64,000 bases of DNA from Gemmatimonadota bacterium (lineage in GTDB: Bacteria; Gemmatimonadota; Gemmatimonadetes; Gemmatimonadales; Gemmatimonadaceae): assembly GCA_016194585.1 (NCBI GenBank), contig JACQBG010000043.1, forward strand, positions 39,259 through 103,258, read 5' to 3'. The notes under the pieces are model-generated. The model ran no database searches, had not been told where the DNA came from, and was given only the letters and a program-made list of their open reading frames with translations. Both the position numbers and the translations under genes were made by a program. How positions within the stretch are numbered: position 1 is the first letter of the stretch; each line of letters opens with the position of its first letter. This document shows, one piece after another, positions 53,493-62,510 of the stretch.

Positions 53493-53638
53493 GGATTCCT
53501 CGGGCGGGAGTACGGAGCGCGGCATCAGGGCACGGCGCGCGCGGCACGGCGCGGGTCACCAATTGTAACCCCTCAACGCCGCCTCGCCCGCAGGCGTACC
53601 ACATCGTATAGTTGGCTCCCACCCAAGCCCCAGCCACC

Positions 53639-56467
53639 ATGCGCACTTCCACGCTTCGCCGGCTCACCGGCCTCGCGCTCGCCGTCGCGGTCGTCATCGC
53701 GCCGGCGCCGGCCGCCGCCCAAAGTCGCGTCACCTCGCCGAAGCAGTTCTTCGGGCACGACATCGGCGACGACTACTGGCTCCCGAACTACACGCAGTTC
53801 ATGGCGTACTGGCAGAAGGTCGCCAAGGAGTCGCCGCGGGCGCATCTCGACACGATCGGCGTGACGGCCGAGGGACGGCCGCAACTCTCGCTGATCGTCT
53901 CGGCGCCCGAGAACATCGCCAAGCTCGAGCACTACCGGAGCATCGCGAAGCATCTCGCGTATGCCGACGTGAGCGAGGCGGAGGCGAGGCAGTTCGCCAA
54001 GGAAGGGAAGGCGGTGATGTGGATCGACGGCGGGCTGCACGCGACCGAGGTGCTCGGGTCGAACCAGCTCATCGAGACGAGCTGGCAGTTCCTCTCGCGC
54101 AACGACGAGGAGACGAACCGCATCCTCAAGGACGACATCATCGTGTTCGTCCACGCGAATCCCGACGGCATGGAACTCGTGGCCAACTGGTACATGGCCG
54201 AGAAGGACACGCTGAAGCGCAACATGAACATCCCGCGCCTGTACCAGAAGTACATCGGGCACGACGACAACCGCGACTTCTACATCGCGAACCAGAACGA
54301 GACGACGAACATGAACCGGTGGATGTACCTGACCTGGTTCCCCCAGATCATGTACAACCACCATCAGACGGGCCCGGCCGGCGCCGTGATGTTCTCGCCG
54401 CCGTTCCGCGACCCGGCGAGCTACAACTTCCACGAGTCGATCATCACCGGCATCGACGTCGTCGGCGCGGCGATCCACGCGCGCATGGAGATGGAACACA
54501 AGCCCGGGGTCGTCGACCGCTCGCTGTCGTCGTACTCCACGTGGTGGAACGGCGGCCTGCGCACGATGGCCTACTTCCACAACATGATCGGCATCCTCAC
54601 GGAGACGATCGGCAATCCGACGCCGATGACGATCCCGTTCCTCGCCGAACGGCAGCTCCGCTTCGCCGACATGCCGTACCCGCTCCCGCCGCTGCAGACG
54701 TGGCACTTCCGGCAGTCCATCGACTACTCGGTGACGGCGAACAAGGCCATCCTCGACTACATGTCGCGGTACCGCGAGACGGTGCTCTGGAACATCTACC
54801 GCATGGGGCGCGACGAGATCGCGCGCGGCAACAGCGACGACTGGATCGTGACGCCGAAGATCCTCGCCGAAGCGCAGGCGAAGATGGGGGGCGGCCGCGG
54901 GGGGCGTGGCGCGGCACCGCTCGACGCGTTCGCCACCGCCGACTTCGGCCGCGGGGGCGGCGGCACGAGGGAGCAGTACGAGGAGTTCTTCCGCAAGAAG
55001 GAGAACCGCGCGCCGCGCGGGTACATCATCCCGTCGGACCAGGCCGACTTCCTCACCGCGCAGAAATTCCTCGTCGCGCTGCAGAAGGCGGGGATCCTCA
55101 TCGACCGCGCGACGGCCGGCTTCACCGTCGCCGGCAAGACGTATCCCGCCGGGTCGTACGTCGTGAAGACGAACCAGGCGTTCCGCGCGCACGTGCTCGA
55201 CATGTTCGAGCCGCAGGATCACCCGAACGATTTCCCGTATCCGGGCGCGCCCCCCAACCGGCCGTATGACAACGCCGGATGGACGCTCGCCATGCAGATG
55301 GGCGTGAAGTTCGACCGCGTGCTCGACGGCTTCGACGGGCCGTTCAAGCCGCTCGACCCGCTCGCCGACCGCATCAAGCCCGACCCGACGACGGTCGTCG
55401 CGAGCGGCGCCGGCTGGGTGCTCTCGCCCAAGCAGAACGACGCGTTCCATGTCGTGGCGCGGCTCTGGCAGGCGGGCGCCGACGTGTACCGGCTCAACCG
55501 GGCCGCGACGGTGAATGGCAAGACGGTCAGCGCCGGGTCGTGGTACGTGCCCGCGAACGCGAAGAGCACGCCGGTCGTGCAGCGGTCGGCGAAGGACATC
55601 GGCGTGGAGTTCACGCCGTCGGGCGACCTCTCGGCGAGCGCCGACAAGACGCCGGCGGCGCGCATCGCGCTCTGGGACCGGTACGGCGGCTCGATGCCGA
55701 GCGGTCACATCCGTTGGCTGCTCGAGCAGTACGAGATGCCGTACAAGCTCGTGTACGCCCAGGAACTCGACGCGGGAAACCTCCGCGCGAAGTACGACGT
55801 CATCATCTTCCCGGAGAACTCGATCCCGGGCACCGCGGGTGGTCGCGGTGGACGTGGTGGCGCACCGGGCGGCGGCCGCGGCGCCGCCGAGATCCCCGCG
55901 GAGTTCGCGTCGTGGGTCGGCAACGTCTCGATCGACAAGACGCTGCCGAAGATCAAGGAGTTCGTGCAGCAGGGTGGCCGCGTGGTCGCCATCGGTCCGT
56001 CGTCGATCAACATCGGCCAGCAATTCGGATTCCCGATCACGAACCACCTGGTGGAGCGCACGCCGACCGGCACGACCGGCACGCCGCTGCCGAGCGACAA
56101 GTTCTATGTACCCGGGTCGCTGCTCGAGGTGGCGTACGACACCACCGCCGACGCGGCGCGCGGACAGGACGCGCACGGCATCGTCTTCTATGACAACAGC
56201 CCGACCTTCCGGCTCGGGCCCGACGCCGCGGCCAAGGGGGTGCGTCCGGTCGCGTGGTTCGAATCGCCGTCGCCGCTCCGCAGCGGATGGGCCTGGGGGC
56301 AGAACTATCTCGACCAGGGGGTCGCGATGGCCGAAGGCACCTACGGCCAAGGGTACGTGTACATGTTCGGCCCCGAGATCACCTTCCGCGCGCAGCCCCA
56401 CGCGACGTTCAAGCTGCTGTTCAACGCGATCACCGGGCCGCCGCCGGCGGCGCGCGTCGTGCCGTAG
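53639..56467 (+). CDS. Secreted M14 family zinc carboxypeptidase
   Basis: A 942-residue peptidase with a signal peptide (ending PAAAQS, about 28). The M14 zinc motif HxxE is in WIDGGLHATEVLGSNQ and the later ligand His in MYNHHQTGPAG. VFVHANPDGMEL holds the conserved Asn and Asp of the family. A Gly/Arg-rich low-complexity piece interrupts the protein near 420-435, and a second near 740-750. The long C-terminal part has no recognised domain. It probably degrades peptides outside the cytoplasm for nutrition. It is followed by a perfect 15-bp hairpin. Confidence 0.9.
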   Translation: MRTSTLRRLTGLALAVAVVIAPAPAAAQSRVTSPKQFFGHDIGDDYWLPNYTQFMAYWQKVAKESPRAHLDTIGVTAEGRPQLSLIVSAPENIAKLEHYRSIAKHLAYADVSEAEARQFAKEGKAVMWIDGGLHATEVLGSNQLIETSWQFLSRNDEETNRILKDDIIVFVHANPDGMELVANWYMAEKDTLKRNMNIPRLYQKYIGHDDNRDFYIANQNETTNMNRWMYLTWFPQIMYNHHQTGPAGAVMFSPPFRDPASYNFHESIITGIDVVGAAIHARMEMEHKPGVVDRSLSSYSTWWNGGLRTMAYFHNMIGILTETIGNPTPMTIPFLAERQLRFADMPYPLPPLQTWHFRQSIDYSVTANKAILDYMSRYRETVLWNIYRMGRDEIARGNSDDWIVTPKILAEAQAKMGGGRGGRGAAPLDAFATADFGRGGGGTREQYEEFFRKKENRAPRGYIIPSDQADFLTAQKFLVALQKAGILIDRATAGFTVAGKTYPAGSYVVKTNQAFRAHVLDMFEPQDHPNDFPYPGAPPNRPYDNAGWTLAMQMGVKFDRVLDGFDGPFKPLDPLADRIKPDPTTVVASGAGWVLSPKQNDAFHVVARLWQAGADVYRLNRAATVNGKTVSAGSWYVPANAKSTPVVQRSAKDIGVEFTPSGDLSASADKTPAARIALWDRYGGSMPSGHIRWLLEQYEMPYKLVYAQELDAGNLRAKYDVIIFPENSIPGTAGGRGGRGGAPGGGRGAAEIPAEFASWVGNVSIDKTLPKIKEFVQQGGRVVAIGPSSINIGQQFGFPITNHLVERTPTGTTGTPLPSDKFYVPGSLLEVAYDTTADAARGQDAHGIVFYDNSPTFRLGPDAAAKGVRPVAWFESPSPLRSGWAWGQNYLDQGVAMAEGTYGQGYVYMFGPEITFRAQPHATFKLLFNAITGPPPAARVVP

Positions 56468-56492
56468 CCGTCCGAGCTCGTGAGAGCAAGCC

Positions 56493-56522
56493 AAAGAGCC
56501 CACACGATCGTGTGGGCTCTTT
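56493..56522 (+). terminator. Strong intrinsic terminator after the M14 peptidase
   Basis: A perfect 15-bp palindrome (arms 56493-56507 and 56508-56522, AAAGAGCCCACACGA) is followed by AGTTTTGT. It lies 26 bases past the M14 stop and separates it from the EAL gene. Confidence 0.85.
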
Positions 56523-56601
56523 AGTTTTGTGATGGGGAGCACCGAAACAGGCGGCGCCTGTCGGTATCGTCGGCGTCCCACTCGAACCCGGTCCGACCCA
56601 C

Positions 56602-57714
56602 ATGGTGCAGTCCCGGAAGACCGTCCGCCGCTTCACGACCCGTGACTCCGCCGGCCACCCGCTGGCGCCGCTCGGGCGGCTGCTGCTCTGGTGCCCGGCG
56701 CCGCAGACGCAGGCGAAGATCGTCGCCCAGCTGCACAGCGAGGACATCGAGTATCAGATCGAGGAAGGGCAGTGCGTCGTGATCGAGCTCGAGTGGCAGG
56801 AGATGCGCGACCTCGTGATCCCGATCCGCCGCATCCTCACGCACGGCGAGAGCGACGAGCTCAAGGTGCTCTACAAGCCGGCCGGCGGCGAACTCACGAC
56901 CGCCGACTTCCCCAAGGTGCAGTCGTACACGCAGTTCTCGCTCGTGAGCCAGGCCACGTGGCTCGGCGCGCTGATCAGCGAGCAGCGGTTCACGAGCGTG
57001 CTGCAGCCGATCGTCTACGCGAAGGAACCGACCCGGGTGTTCGCGCGCGAAGCGCTGCTGCGCGGCGTGAGCCGCGACGAGGCCATCGTCTATCCGAACT
57101 ACCTGTTCGACGTGGCGCGTGGCTGCGGCATGCTCGTGCAGCTCGACCTCGCGGCGCGCAAGGCGGCGATCGACCGGATGGTGATGGACCAGATGTCGGA
57201 GACGCTGTTCGTGAACCTCACGCCGAGCGCGATCGACGACCCCCTCTCGAGCCTGGAGCGGACGGTCGAGATGATCGACGTGGCGAAGATCGCGCACGAC
57301 CGCATCGTGTTCGAGGTGGTGGAGAGCGAGCAGACGACCGACATGCACCACCTCCGCGGGTTGCTCCGGTTCTACCGTGACGCCGGGTTCCGCGTGGCGC
57401 TGGACGATGTCGGCGCCGGGTACTCGTCGCTCAACCTGCTCCACCAGCTCCGGCCCGATTTCGTGAAGCTCGACATGGACCTGATCCGCGGCGTGCACGA
57501 GGATCCGTACAAGGCGCTCGTCGCCGAGAAGACCATCGAGATCGCGTCGACGCTGGGCATCCAGACCATCGCCGAAGGGATCGAGGTGCCGGAAGAGCTG
57601 GCGTGGGTGCAGTCGCATGGCGCGACGTACGCGCAGGGCTTCGGCATCGCGCGGCCGGGGGTGCCCACGCTCAACGGGCGGACGCCACCCGGGGTCGACG
57701 TGCCCTGGAACTGA
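56602..57714 (+). CDS. EAL-domain c-di-GMP phosphodiesterase with novel N-terminal domain
   Basis: A 370-residue soluble protein. Residues 130-360 form the EAL domain, which cleaves cyclic di-GMP. All key residues are kept: E150-A-L, N205 (VNLTPSA), E238/E241 in FEVVESE, D268-D269 (ALDDVGAGYSS), K289 (VKLDMD), E325 and E328 (IAEGIEVPEEL) and Q345 (AQGFGIA). It should therefore be active. The first ~125 residues contain an alpha/beta part (LLLWCPAPQTQAKIVAQLHS, CVVIELEWQEMRDLVIPI) with no recognised sensory domain. It is flanked by terminators and stands alone. Confidence 0.92.
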   Translation: MVQSRKTVRRFTTRDSAGHPLAPLGRLLLWCPAPQTQAKIVAQLHSEDIEYQIEEGQCVVIELEWQEMRDLVIPIRRILTHGESDELKVLYKPAGGELTTADFPKVQSYTQFSLVSQATWLGALISEQRFTSVLQPIVYAKEPTRVFAREALLRGVSRDEAIVYPNYLFDVARGCGMLVQLDLAARKAAIDRMVMDQMSETLFVNLTPSAIDDPLSSLERTVEMIDVAKIAHDRIVFEVVESEQTTDMHHLRGLLRFYRDAGFRVALDDVGAGYSSLNLLHQLRPDFVKLDMDLIRGVHEDPYKALVAEKTIEIASTLGIQTIAEGIEVPEELAWVQSHGATYAQGFGIARPGVPTLNGRTPPGVDVPWN

Positions 57715-57720
57715 GCGAGG

Positions 57721-57749
57721 AGAGCCATCCCGAGGGATGGCTCTTTTTT
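57721..57749 (+). terminator. Intrinsic terminator after the EAL gene
   Basis: Stem AGAGCCATCC (57721-57730) / GGATGGCTCT (57735-57744) with loop CGAG is followed by a run of six T (57744-57749). This is a textbook rho-independent terminator 6 bases past the stop. Confidence 0.9.
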
Positions 57750-57786
57750 CAGCTTCGGGGGTATGTTGCGGCAAGGAGGAGGGGCC

Positions 57787-58383
57787 ATGAAAAACATCCG
57801 GTTCGTGTCGCAGACCCTCGGAGCGCTCTCGCTCGTCACGGTGGGCGCCCTGCCGCTCGCCGCCCAACAGGTCGCCAAGGTGCAGCTCGCCTTCGGGTAC
57901 GAGTGCGACAACAAGTTCGCCCTGCGCAACGAGGGGACGCAGGGGGTGAACGTCGACTACGCCGTGGCCGGGACGACGGAGCGCGGGACGGTCTCGGTGA
58001 AGGCCAACGAGACGGTCGAACTCGAGTCGACGTCGAACAACGACGTGCAGTTGTACGTGGACGGCAAGCTCGTCGCGACGGAGAAGAAGGGGAACCGCCC
58101 CTGCGCGGCCCCGGCCACGCAGACGGTGACGGTGCGCCATCTCGATCCGTCGACGGAAGTCGTCTACGCGCCGGCGACGACGGTGCAGCCGGTGTACGTG
58201 TCGCCCTCCGAGGTCGTGTACGTGAGTCCGTGGAGCTACGGCTACTATCCGTACTCGTCGTTCAGTCTCGGGCTCGACTTCCCGATCTTCGGCGGCTACT
58301 ACGGCGGCTACGGCGGATATCGCGGCTTCGGCCACGGGATCCCGATGCGCGGACCGCGCGGCTTCGGCGGGCATCGCCGCTAG
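57787..58383 (+). CDS. Small secreted protein with Tyr/Gly-rich C-terminus
   Basis: A 198-residue exported protein. It has a signal peptide (ending PLAAQQ, about 28), a beta-rich middle with two Cys (GYECDNKFALRNEGTQGVNV and NRPCAAPATQ) and a C-terminal tail rich in Gly, Tyr, Arg and Phe (IFGGYYGGYGGYRGFGHGIP). An exceptionally strong ribosome site AAGGAGG lies 6 bases before ATG 57787, so it is probably highly expressed. No family is recognised. The tail resembles cell-surface or adhesive low-complexity tails. A 15-bp terminator follows. Confidence 0.75.
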   Translation: MKNIRFVSQTLGALSLVTVGALPLAAQQVAKVQLAFGYECDNKFALRNEGTQGVNVDYAVAGTTERGTVSVKANETVELESTSNNDVQLYVDGKLVATEKKGNRPCAAPATQTVTVRHLDPSTEVVYAPATTVQPVYVSPSEVVYVSPWSYGYYPYSSFSLGLDFPIFGGYYGGYGGYRGFGHGIPMRGPRGFGGHRR

Positions 58384-58405
58384 GCCGGCGCCGAGCGCGA
58401 CGTGA

Positions 58406-58440
58406 AAGAGGCCGCGCCCGACGTCCGGGCGCGGCCTCTT
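58406..58440. terminator. Perfect 15-bp hairpin between convergent small genes
   Basis: Arms 58406-58420 (AAGAGGCCGCGCCCG) and 58426-58440 are perfectly complementary around ACGTC. It sits between two convergent genes with A- and T-rich edges, so it likely ends both transcripts. Confidence 0.8.
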
Positions 58441-58464
58441 CGTTGCGCACTGTCCGCGATGGGT

Positions 58465-58809
58465 TCAGCGCCAGAACCCCTCGACGAAGAACCAGCCCCG
58501 CGGCTCGCGCTCCCAATGGCCGGCCACCCATTCGTGCAGATGGCGGGGCGGCCGTTCCCAATGCCCGGCGACCCACTGGTAGTCGTCGTGCCACCACCGC
58601 CAGTAGCCGCTCACCCACACGTGCGCCGGCGATGGCTGCACGACGATCACCTCGACGCGCGGCACCGGCGGTTCCCGTACGACGATCACGCGCGCGCTCG
58701 CCGGCACGACGACCACGGCGCGCGGACGCGCGCGATAGACGCACCCACTGAGCGCGACCGTGGCGAACGCGACCGCGATCGCGGCGCCCCTCCCTCTCGT
58801 TGTCAGCAT
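58465..58809 (-). CDS. YXW-repeat lipoprotein
   Basis: A 114-residue lipoprotein with signal and lipobox LSGC near residue 22. A basic hydrophobic stretch (RARPRAVVVVPASARVIVVR) follows, and then three aromatic repeats: VWVSGYWRWWHDDYQWVAGH, WERPPRHLHEWVAGHW and the closing WFFVEGFWR. The repeated xWVxGxW pattern matches the small YXWGxW-type repeat proteins of the envelope. Role unknown; the surface-exposed repeats may bind other envelope parts. ATG 58809 is preceded by GGAGGGAAC. Divergent from no gene; it converges with the Tyr/Gly-rich protein. Confidence 0.75.
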   Translation of the reverse strand: MLTTRGRGAAIAVAFATVALSGCVYRARPRAVVVVPASARVIVVREPPVPRVEVIVVQPSPAHVWVSGYWRWWHDDYQWVAGHWERPPRHLHEWVAGHWEREPRGWFFVEGFWR

Positions 58810-58952
58810 CGTTCCCTCCGGCGGACTGGTTCGCCCACTGTCCGTGTTCGTTGCTACACCGCCGTCGCGCGGCAGGTTCGCACGATCGTTCGCGTCGATC
58901 CGCCGCGTCATCGGCGCGCACCGAGACGGGCTGTCGCGCGCATGGAACGCCG

Positions 58953-60494
58953 CTAGATCCGCGTCCCCTTGCCCGCCCAGTACGGCTCGCGCATCACGCG
59001 CTTGAGCGTCTTCCCCGCCGCGCTGCGCGCGAAGTCGTCGCACACGATCACCTCGGCGAGCCGCTGGTAGCGCGCCGCGACGCGCGTGTTGGTCCACGCG
59101 CGCAACTCGTCGGCCGTCGTCGCCGCCGCCGCGCGGAGGATCACGGCGCCCACCGGCACCTCGCCCCACTTGTCGTGCGGCACGCCGAACACCGCCGCCT
59201 CGCGCACCGCGGGATGCGCCGCCAGCACTTCCTCGATGTCCTTGGGGTAGACGTTCACACCCCCCGAGATGATAAGGTCCTTCTTCCGGTCGACGAGGTA
59301 GAGGAAGCCGTCGGCGTCCGCGTATCCGAGGTCGCCCGAGTAGAGCCAGCCGTCGCGGATCGCCTCGGCGGTGAGGTCGGGCCGGCCATGATAGCCCGGC
59401 ATCAGGAGCGGGCCGCGCCCCACGATCTCCCCCACCTCGCCCGGCGCGAGGTCGACGCCGTCGTCGGACACGATCCGCATCTCGTTGAAGTGCGTCGGCG
59501 TGCCGACCGACCCGAGCTTGCGGTCGTAGTCCTCGCGGTCGAGGATGGTCACGAATCCCTCGGTGAGTCCGTACAGCTCGTAGAGCGCGCCGGGCGCGAG
59601 GGCGCGCAACCGGGCCTTGTGCTCCACCGGGAGCGGCGCGCCGACGGAGCAGAGAGCCTCGATGCTCGCGAGCGCCTCCGGCGTGCACGCGGGGTCGTCG
59701 AGCATCGCCGCGATCTGCGACGGCACCATCATCACGTGCGTGACGCGCTCGCGGCGGATGGTCGCGAGGAAATCGGCCGGTTCGAACCTCGCCTTGAGGA
59801 GGTACGTCGCGCCGAGGAAGAACGCCGGGAAGTGGAGGACGAGCGCGCCGTTGAACACCAGCGAGCCCGCGTGCATCACGACGCTCTCGGGGTGCATGCG
59901 GAACGCCGACGCGAACACCGTCGCATAGGCGGCGCGGATGGCGTGCGTGTGCACGATCCCCTTGGGGAGGCCGGTGGTGCCGCTACTGTAGATGATGTTG
60001 AACGTGTCGCCGTCGGTGAGCCCGGCGTCGCCGGGCGAGGTGCCGGACGCCGCCGCGCAGAGCGCCGCGTAGCTGGCGTAGCCGGCGGCACTCTCGTCTC
60101 CCGTGAGGATCCACCGGTGCGCCGCGATCTGCGGCAACTCGCCTCGCACGTCGTCGATCACGGGGCGCACGTCGGGCGTCGCGACCAGCGCCTTCGCCCC
60201 GGAGTCGCGCACGAGGGAGAGCAACCCCGGGCCGCGCAGCAGCGGCGAGAGCGGCACGACGACGATCCCCGTGCGCGCCGCCGCCCAGTAGAGCTCCATC
60301 AACTCCATGCAGTTCGGGAGCACGATCGCCACCGCGTCTCCCTTCACGAGGCCGAGCGCGTGCAGCGCGTTGGCGAGCCGGTTCACGCGCTCGTCGAAGG
60401 CGCGCCAGGTGAGGCGCGTCTCCTCGAACACGACGCCGATGGCGTCGGGGCGATAGCGCGCATGGCGCGGAACGATCGTCGCGAGGGTCGGCAT
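58953..60494 (-). CDS. AMP-binding acyl-CoA ligase
   Basis: A 513-residue adenylate-forming enzyme. Core motifs are YSSGTTGLPKGI (P-loop), YGLTEGFV, GWLYSGDLGYAD, DRKKDLIISGG and the C-terminal Lys in RSAAGKTLKRVM. It activates a carboxylic acid as acyl-AMP and transfers it to CoA. The acid is unknown: fatty, aryl or dicarboxylic acids are all possible. ATG 60494 follows the hydrolase stop by one base (TGAGATG), so the two are co-translated and probably act in one pathway. The start agrees with the family N-terminus. Confidence 0.92.
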   Translation of the reverse strand: MPTLATIVPRHARYRPDAIGVVFEETRLTWRAFDERVNRLANALHALGLVKGDAVAIVLPNCMELMELYWAAARTGIVVVPLSPLLRGPGLLSLVRDSGAKALVATPDVRPVIDDVRGELPQIAAHRWILTGDESAAGYASYAALCAAASGTSPGDAGLTDGDTFNIIYSSGTTGLPKGIVHTHAIRAAYATVFASAFRMHPESVVMHAGSLVFNGALVLHFPAFFLGATYLLKARFEPADFLATIRRERVTHVMMVPSQIAAMLDDPACTPEALASIEALCSVGAPLPVEHKARLRALAPGALYELYGLTEGFVTILDREDYDRKLGSVGTPTHFNEMRIVSDDGVDLAPGEVGEIVGRGPLLMPGYHGRPDLTAEAIRDGWLYSGDLGYADADGFLYLVDRKKDLIISGGVNVYPKDIEEVLAAHPAVREAAVFGVPHDKWGEVPVGAVILRAAAATTADELRAWTNTRVAARYQRLAEVIVCDDFARSAAGKTLKRVMREPYWAGKGTRI

Positions 60495-60495
60495 C

Positions 60496-61305
60496 TCAGC
60501 CGGCGCTCCCGGCGGTGTGCCGCGCGAGGAAAGGCGCGAGCGCCGCATGGAACGCCTCCGGAGCCTCCACCGGGAGCGCGTGGTGCGTGCCGGGGATCTC
60601 GACGTATTCCGCGCGCTGCATCTCGCGCACCCACGCCTGCTTGTCGGCGAGGAACGGATAGTCGTGCTCGGCGCCGATGACGAGCGTCGGCGCCGCGATC
60701 CCGCCGATCTGCTCGCGCACCGACCAACCGAGCGCCGCGAGCTGCGTGGCGATGTACGCGCCACGCTTGTTGCGCGCCATCCGCTCGATGAAGGTGCGGC
60801 GGAGCGCCTCGTGCTCGGGGTTCGGGAAGAGCTTCGGGGCGAGCATCCTGGCCATCCCGCGCGGGCCGAACACGCGGGCGACGACGCGCCGGAGCGCGAT
60901 CACCACCTGCGCCGCCGCGCCCGGCATGCGCAGCGACGGTGCACTGTTGACGATGGTGAGCGTGCGCACGAGCTCCGGGGCGCGCACCGCGACGTCGAAG
61001 GCGACCGCGCCGCCGAGCGAGAGGCCCACGATGTGCGCCGGCGCGGCGCCGAGGTGCTCGAGGAGCGCCTTCACGTCGCCGGAGAACTGGCGCACGCGGA
61101 ACGGACCGCTCGGATGGCGGAGGTCGCGCGAGTCGCCGCTCCCGCGGAAGTCGAGGGCGATGACGCGGTAACGCGGGGCGAACCGCTCCATCGTCAACTG
61201 CCAGTCGAGCGTGCTCGACCCGAGGCCGTGCAGAAGAAGGAGCGGTTCCCCTTCGCCGGCGACTTCGTAGTGCAGCGCGGCTTCGTCAGTGGTGAGGACG
61301 GGCAT
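60496..61305 (-). CDS. Alpha/beta hydrolase (3-oxoadipate enol-lactonase-like)
   Basis: A 269-residue alpha/beta hydrolase. LLLLHGLGSSTLDWQ, ALDFRGSGDSRD and the nucleophile elbow HIVGLSLGGAVAFDVA (Ser in GLSLGG) are visible. The acid is likely the Asp in GAEHDYPF and the His in PGTHHALPVE. It resembles lactonases and esterases of aromatic and fatty-acid catabolism. It is co-translated with the acyl-CoA ligase, 1 base apart. ATG 61305 is the preferred start, and it is divergent from the LacI gene 173 bases away. Substrate unknown. Confidence 0.88.
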   Translation of the reverse strand: MPVLTTDEAALHYEVAGEGEPLLLLHGLGSSTLDWQLTMERFAPRYRVIALDFRGSGDSRDLRHPSGPFRVRQFSGDVKALLEHLGAAPAHIVGLSLGGAVAFDVAVRAPELVRTLTIVNSAPSLRMPGAAAQVVIALRRVVARVFGPRGMARMLAPKLFPNPEHEALRRTFIERMARNKRGAYIATQLAALGWSVREQIGGIAAPTLVIGAEHDYPFLADKQAWVREMQRAEYVEIPGTHHALPVEAPEAFHAALAPFLARHTAGSAG

Positions 61306-61437
61306 CGAGGTCTCGTGACTGGTGCGAGGGTGCGGGGCGGGTGAACGCGGGATGGAATGTGCCCTTCGGCGAAGGCTCCCGGAGAGTGCGATCCAGCCGC
61401 CTGCGGCGGCGGTCCGGGACGCATCCGAGACAAAGCC

Positions 61438-61490
61438 TTGACAGAAACGGGCTGCCAATACCTATTATCACACCGATTATGCGTATTGGC
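61438..61490 (+). promoter_or_regulatory. lacI promoter with inverted repeat spanning the start codon
   Basis: TTGACA (61438-61443) matches the -35 consensus exactly, with TATTAT (61463-61468) as the -10; the spacing of 19 is slightly long. An inverted repeat GCCAATAC (61454-61461) / GTATTGGC (61483-61490) surrounds the -10 box and the ATG, and may be an operator. The predicted RNA start is very close to the ATG (61479), so the transcript may be nearly leaderless. Confidence 0.5.
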
Positions 61491-62510
61491 AAACACCGCG
61501 TCACGGCCGCCGAGGTCGCCAAGCGGGCGGGGGTCTCACAGCCCACCGTCTCGCTCATCCTGTCGCGGAACCCCAAGGCACGGGTCGCGCCGGAGACCCG
61601 CTCGCGGGTGCTCAAGATCGCCGAGGAGATCGGCTACCGGCCGAACCGGCTCGCCCAGGGACTGGTCCGCCGGCGCTCCTTCGCCCTCGGCGTGATCGTG
61701 CCGGGCTTCGACAATCCCTTCTATGTGAGTGTCCTCTCCGGCGCCGAGCGCGTCGCCGCCGAGGCGGGGTACGCCGTGCTCTTCTGCGAGGCCGGCAAGG
61801 TCGACGTGGTGCAGCATCTCGAGGCGCTGCGCGACCGGCAGATCGACGGCGTCATCATCGCGGGCATCGCCGCGACGACGCTCCCACCGCGGGCCCTCGA
61901 CGACCTCAACGTCGTCCTCATCAACCAGCCCTCCGACCGGTTCCCCACCGTCGCCGGCGACTCGCTCAAGGCGGGGGAGATCGCCGCCGAGCACCTGCTC
62001 TCGCTCGGGCACCGGCGCGTCGCGTTCATCGGACCGGCGAACTCGATCCCCGCGTACCGCTTCCGCGAGCGCGGCTTCGTGCAGACGTTGCGCGCGGCCG
62101 GCGTGTCGATGCCCTCGGAGCTGCTGCGCCGTGCCGACGCGACGATCGCCGGAGGCTACACCGCGATGCGCGCCCTGCTGGCGATGCCGGACCATCCGAC
62201 CGCCGTGTTCTGCGCGAACGACCTCGTCGCGCTCGGCGCGCACAAGGCGTGCGGGGCGGCCGGCGTGCAGTTGCCGCGCTACGTCTCGCTGCTCGGATGC
62301 GACGACATCGAGATGGACACGCTCGTCACCCCCGAGCTCTCGACGATCGCCGTGCCGACGCGCGAACTCGGCGCGCGCGCCGTGCGGCTGCTGCTGCGGC
62401 AGATCGAACACGAGGGGGCGAAGCCGCCGGCGTCGCAACTGCTCCCGGTGAAGCTCGTGCAGCGTGGCACGACGGGACCGGTGAACAAGCGGAACGGGGG
62501 TGCGCGATGA
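61479..62510 (+). CDS. LacI-family transcriptional regulator
   Basis: A 343-residue regulator. The helix-turn-helix AAEVAKRAGVSQPTVSLILS (residues about 10-29) and the hinge IGYRPNRLAQGLVRRRS are followed by a periplasmic-binding-protein-like sensor domain with FALGVIVPGFDNPFYV, GHRRVAFIGP and VFCANDLVALGA. It should sense a small molecule, perhaps a pathway acyl compound or sugar, and control the divergent acyl-metabolism genes. Its stop overlaps the next gene start (ATGA). The ATG follows a TTGACA/TATTAT promoter closely. A palindrome around the ATG may be its own operator. Confidence 0.92.
   Translation: MRIGKHRVTAAEVAKRAGVSQPTVSLILSRNPKARVAPETRSRVLKIAEEIGYRPNRLAQGLVRRRSFALGVIVPGFDNPFYVSVLSGAERVAAEAGYAVLFCEAGKVDVVQHLEALRDRQIDGVIIAGIAATTLPPRALDDLNVVLINQPSDRFPTVAGDSLKAGEIAAEHLLSLGHRRVAFIGPANSIPAYRFRERGFVQTLRAAGVSMPSELLRRADATIAGGYTAMRALLAMPDHPTAVFCANDLVALGAHKACGAAGVQLPRYVSLLGCDDIEMDTLVTPELSTIAVPTRELGARAVRLLLRQIEHEGAKPPASQLLPVKLVQRGTTGPVNKRNGGAR

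Noticed and set aside
53573..56581. 1002-residue minus-strand frame
   Set aside because: It is antisense to the M14 peptidase, which has a signal peptide and zinc ligands; the frame has only Arg/Val/Leu-rich composition.
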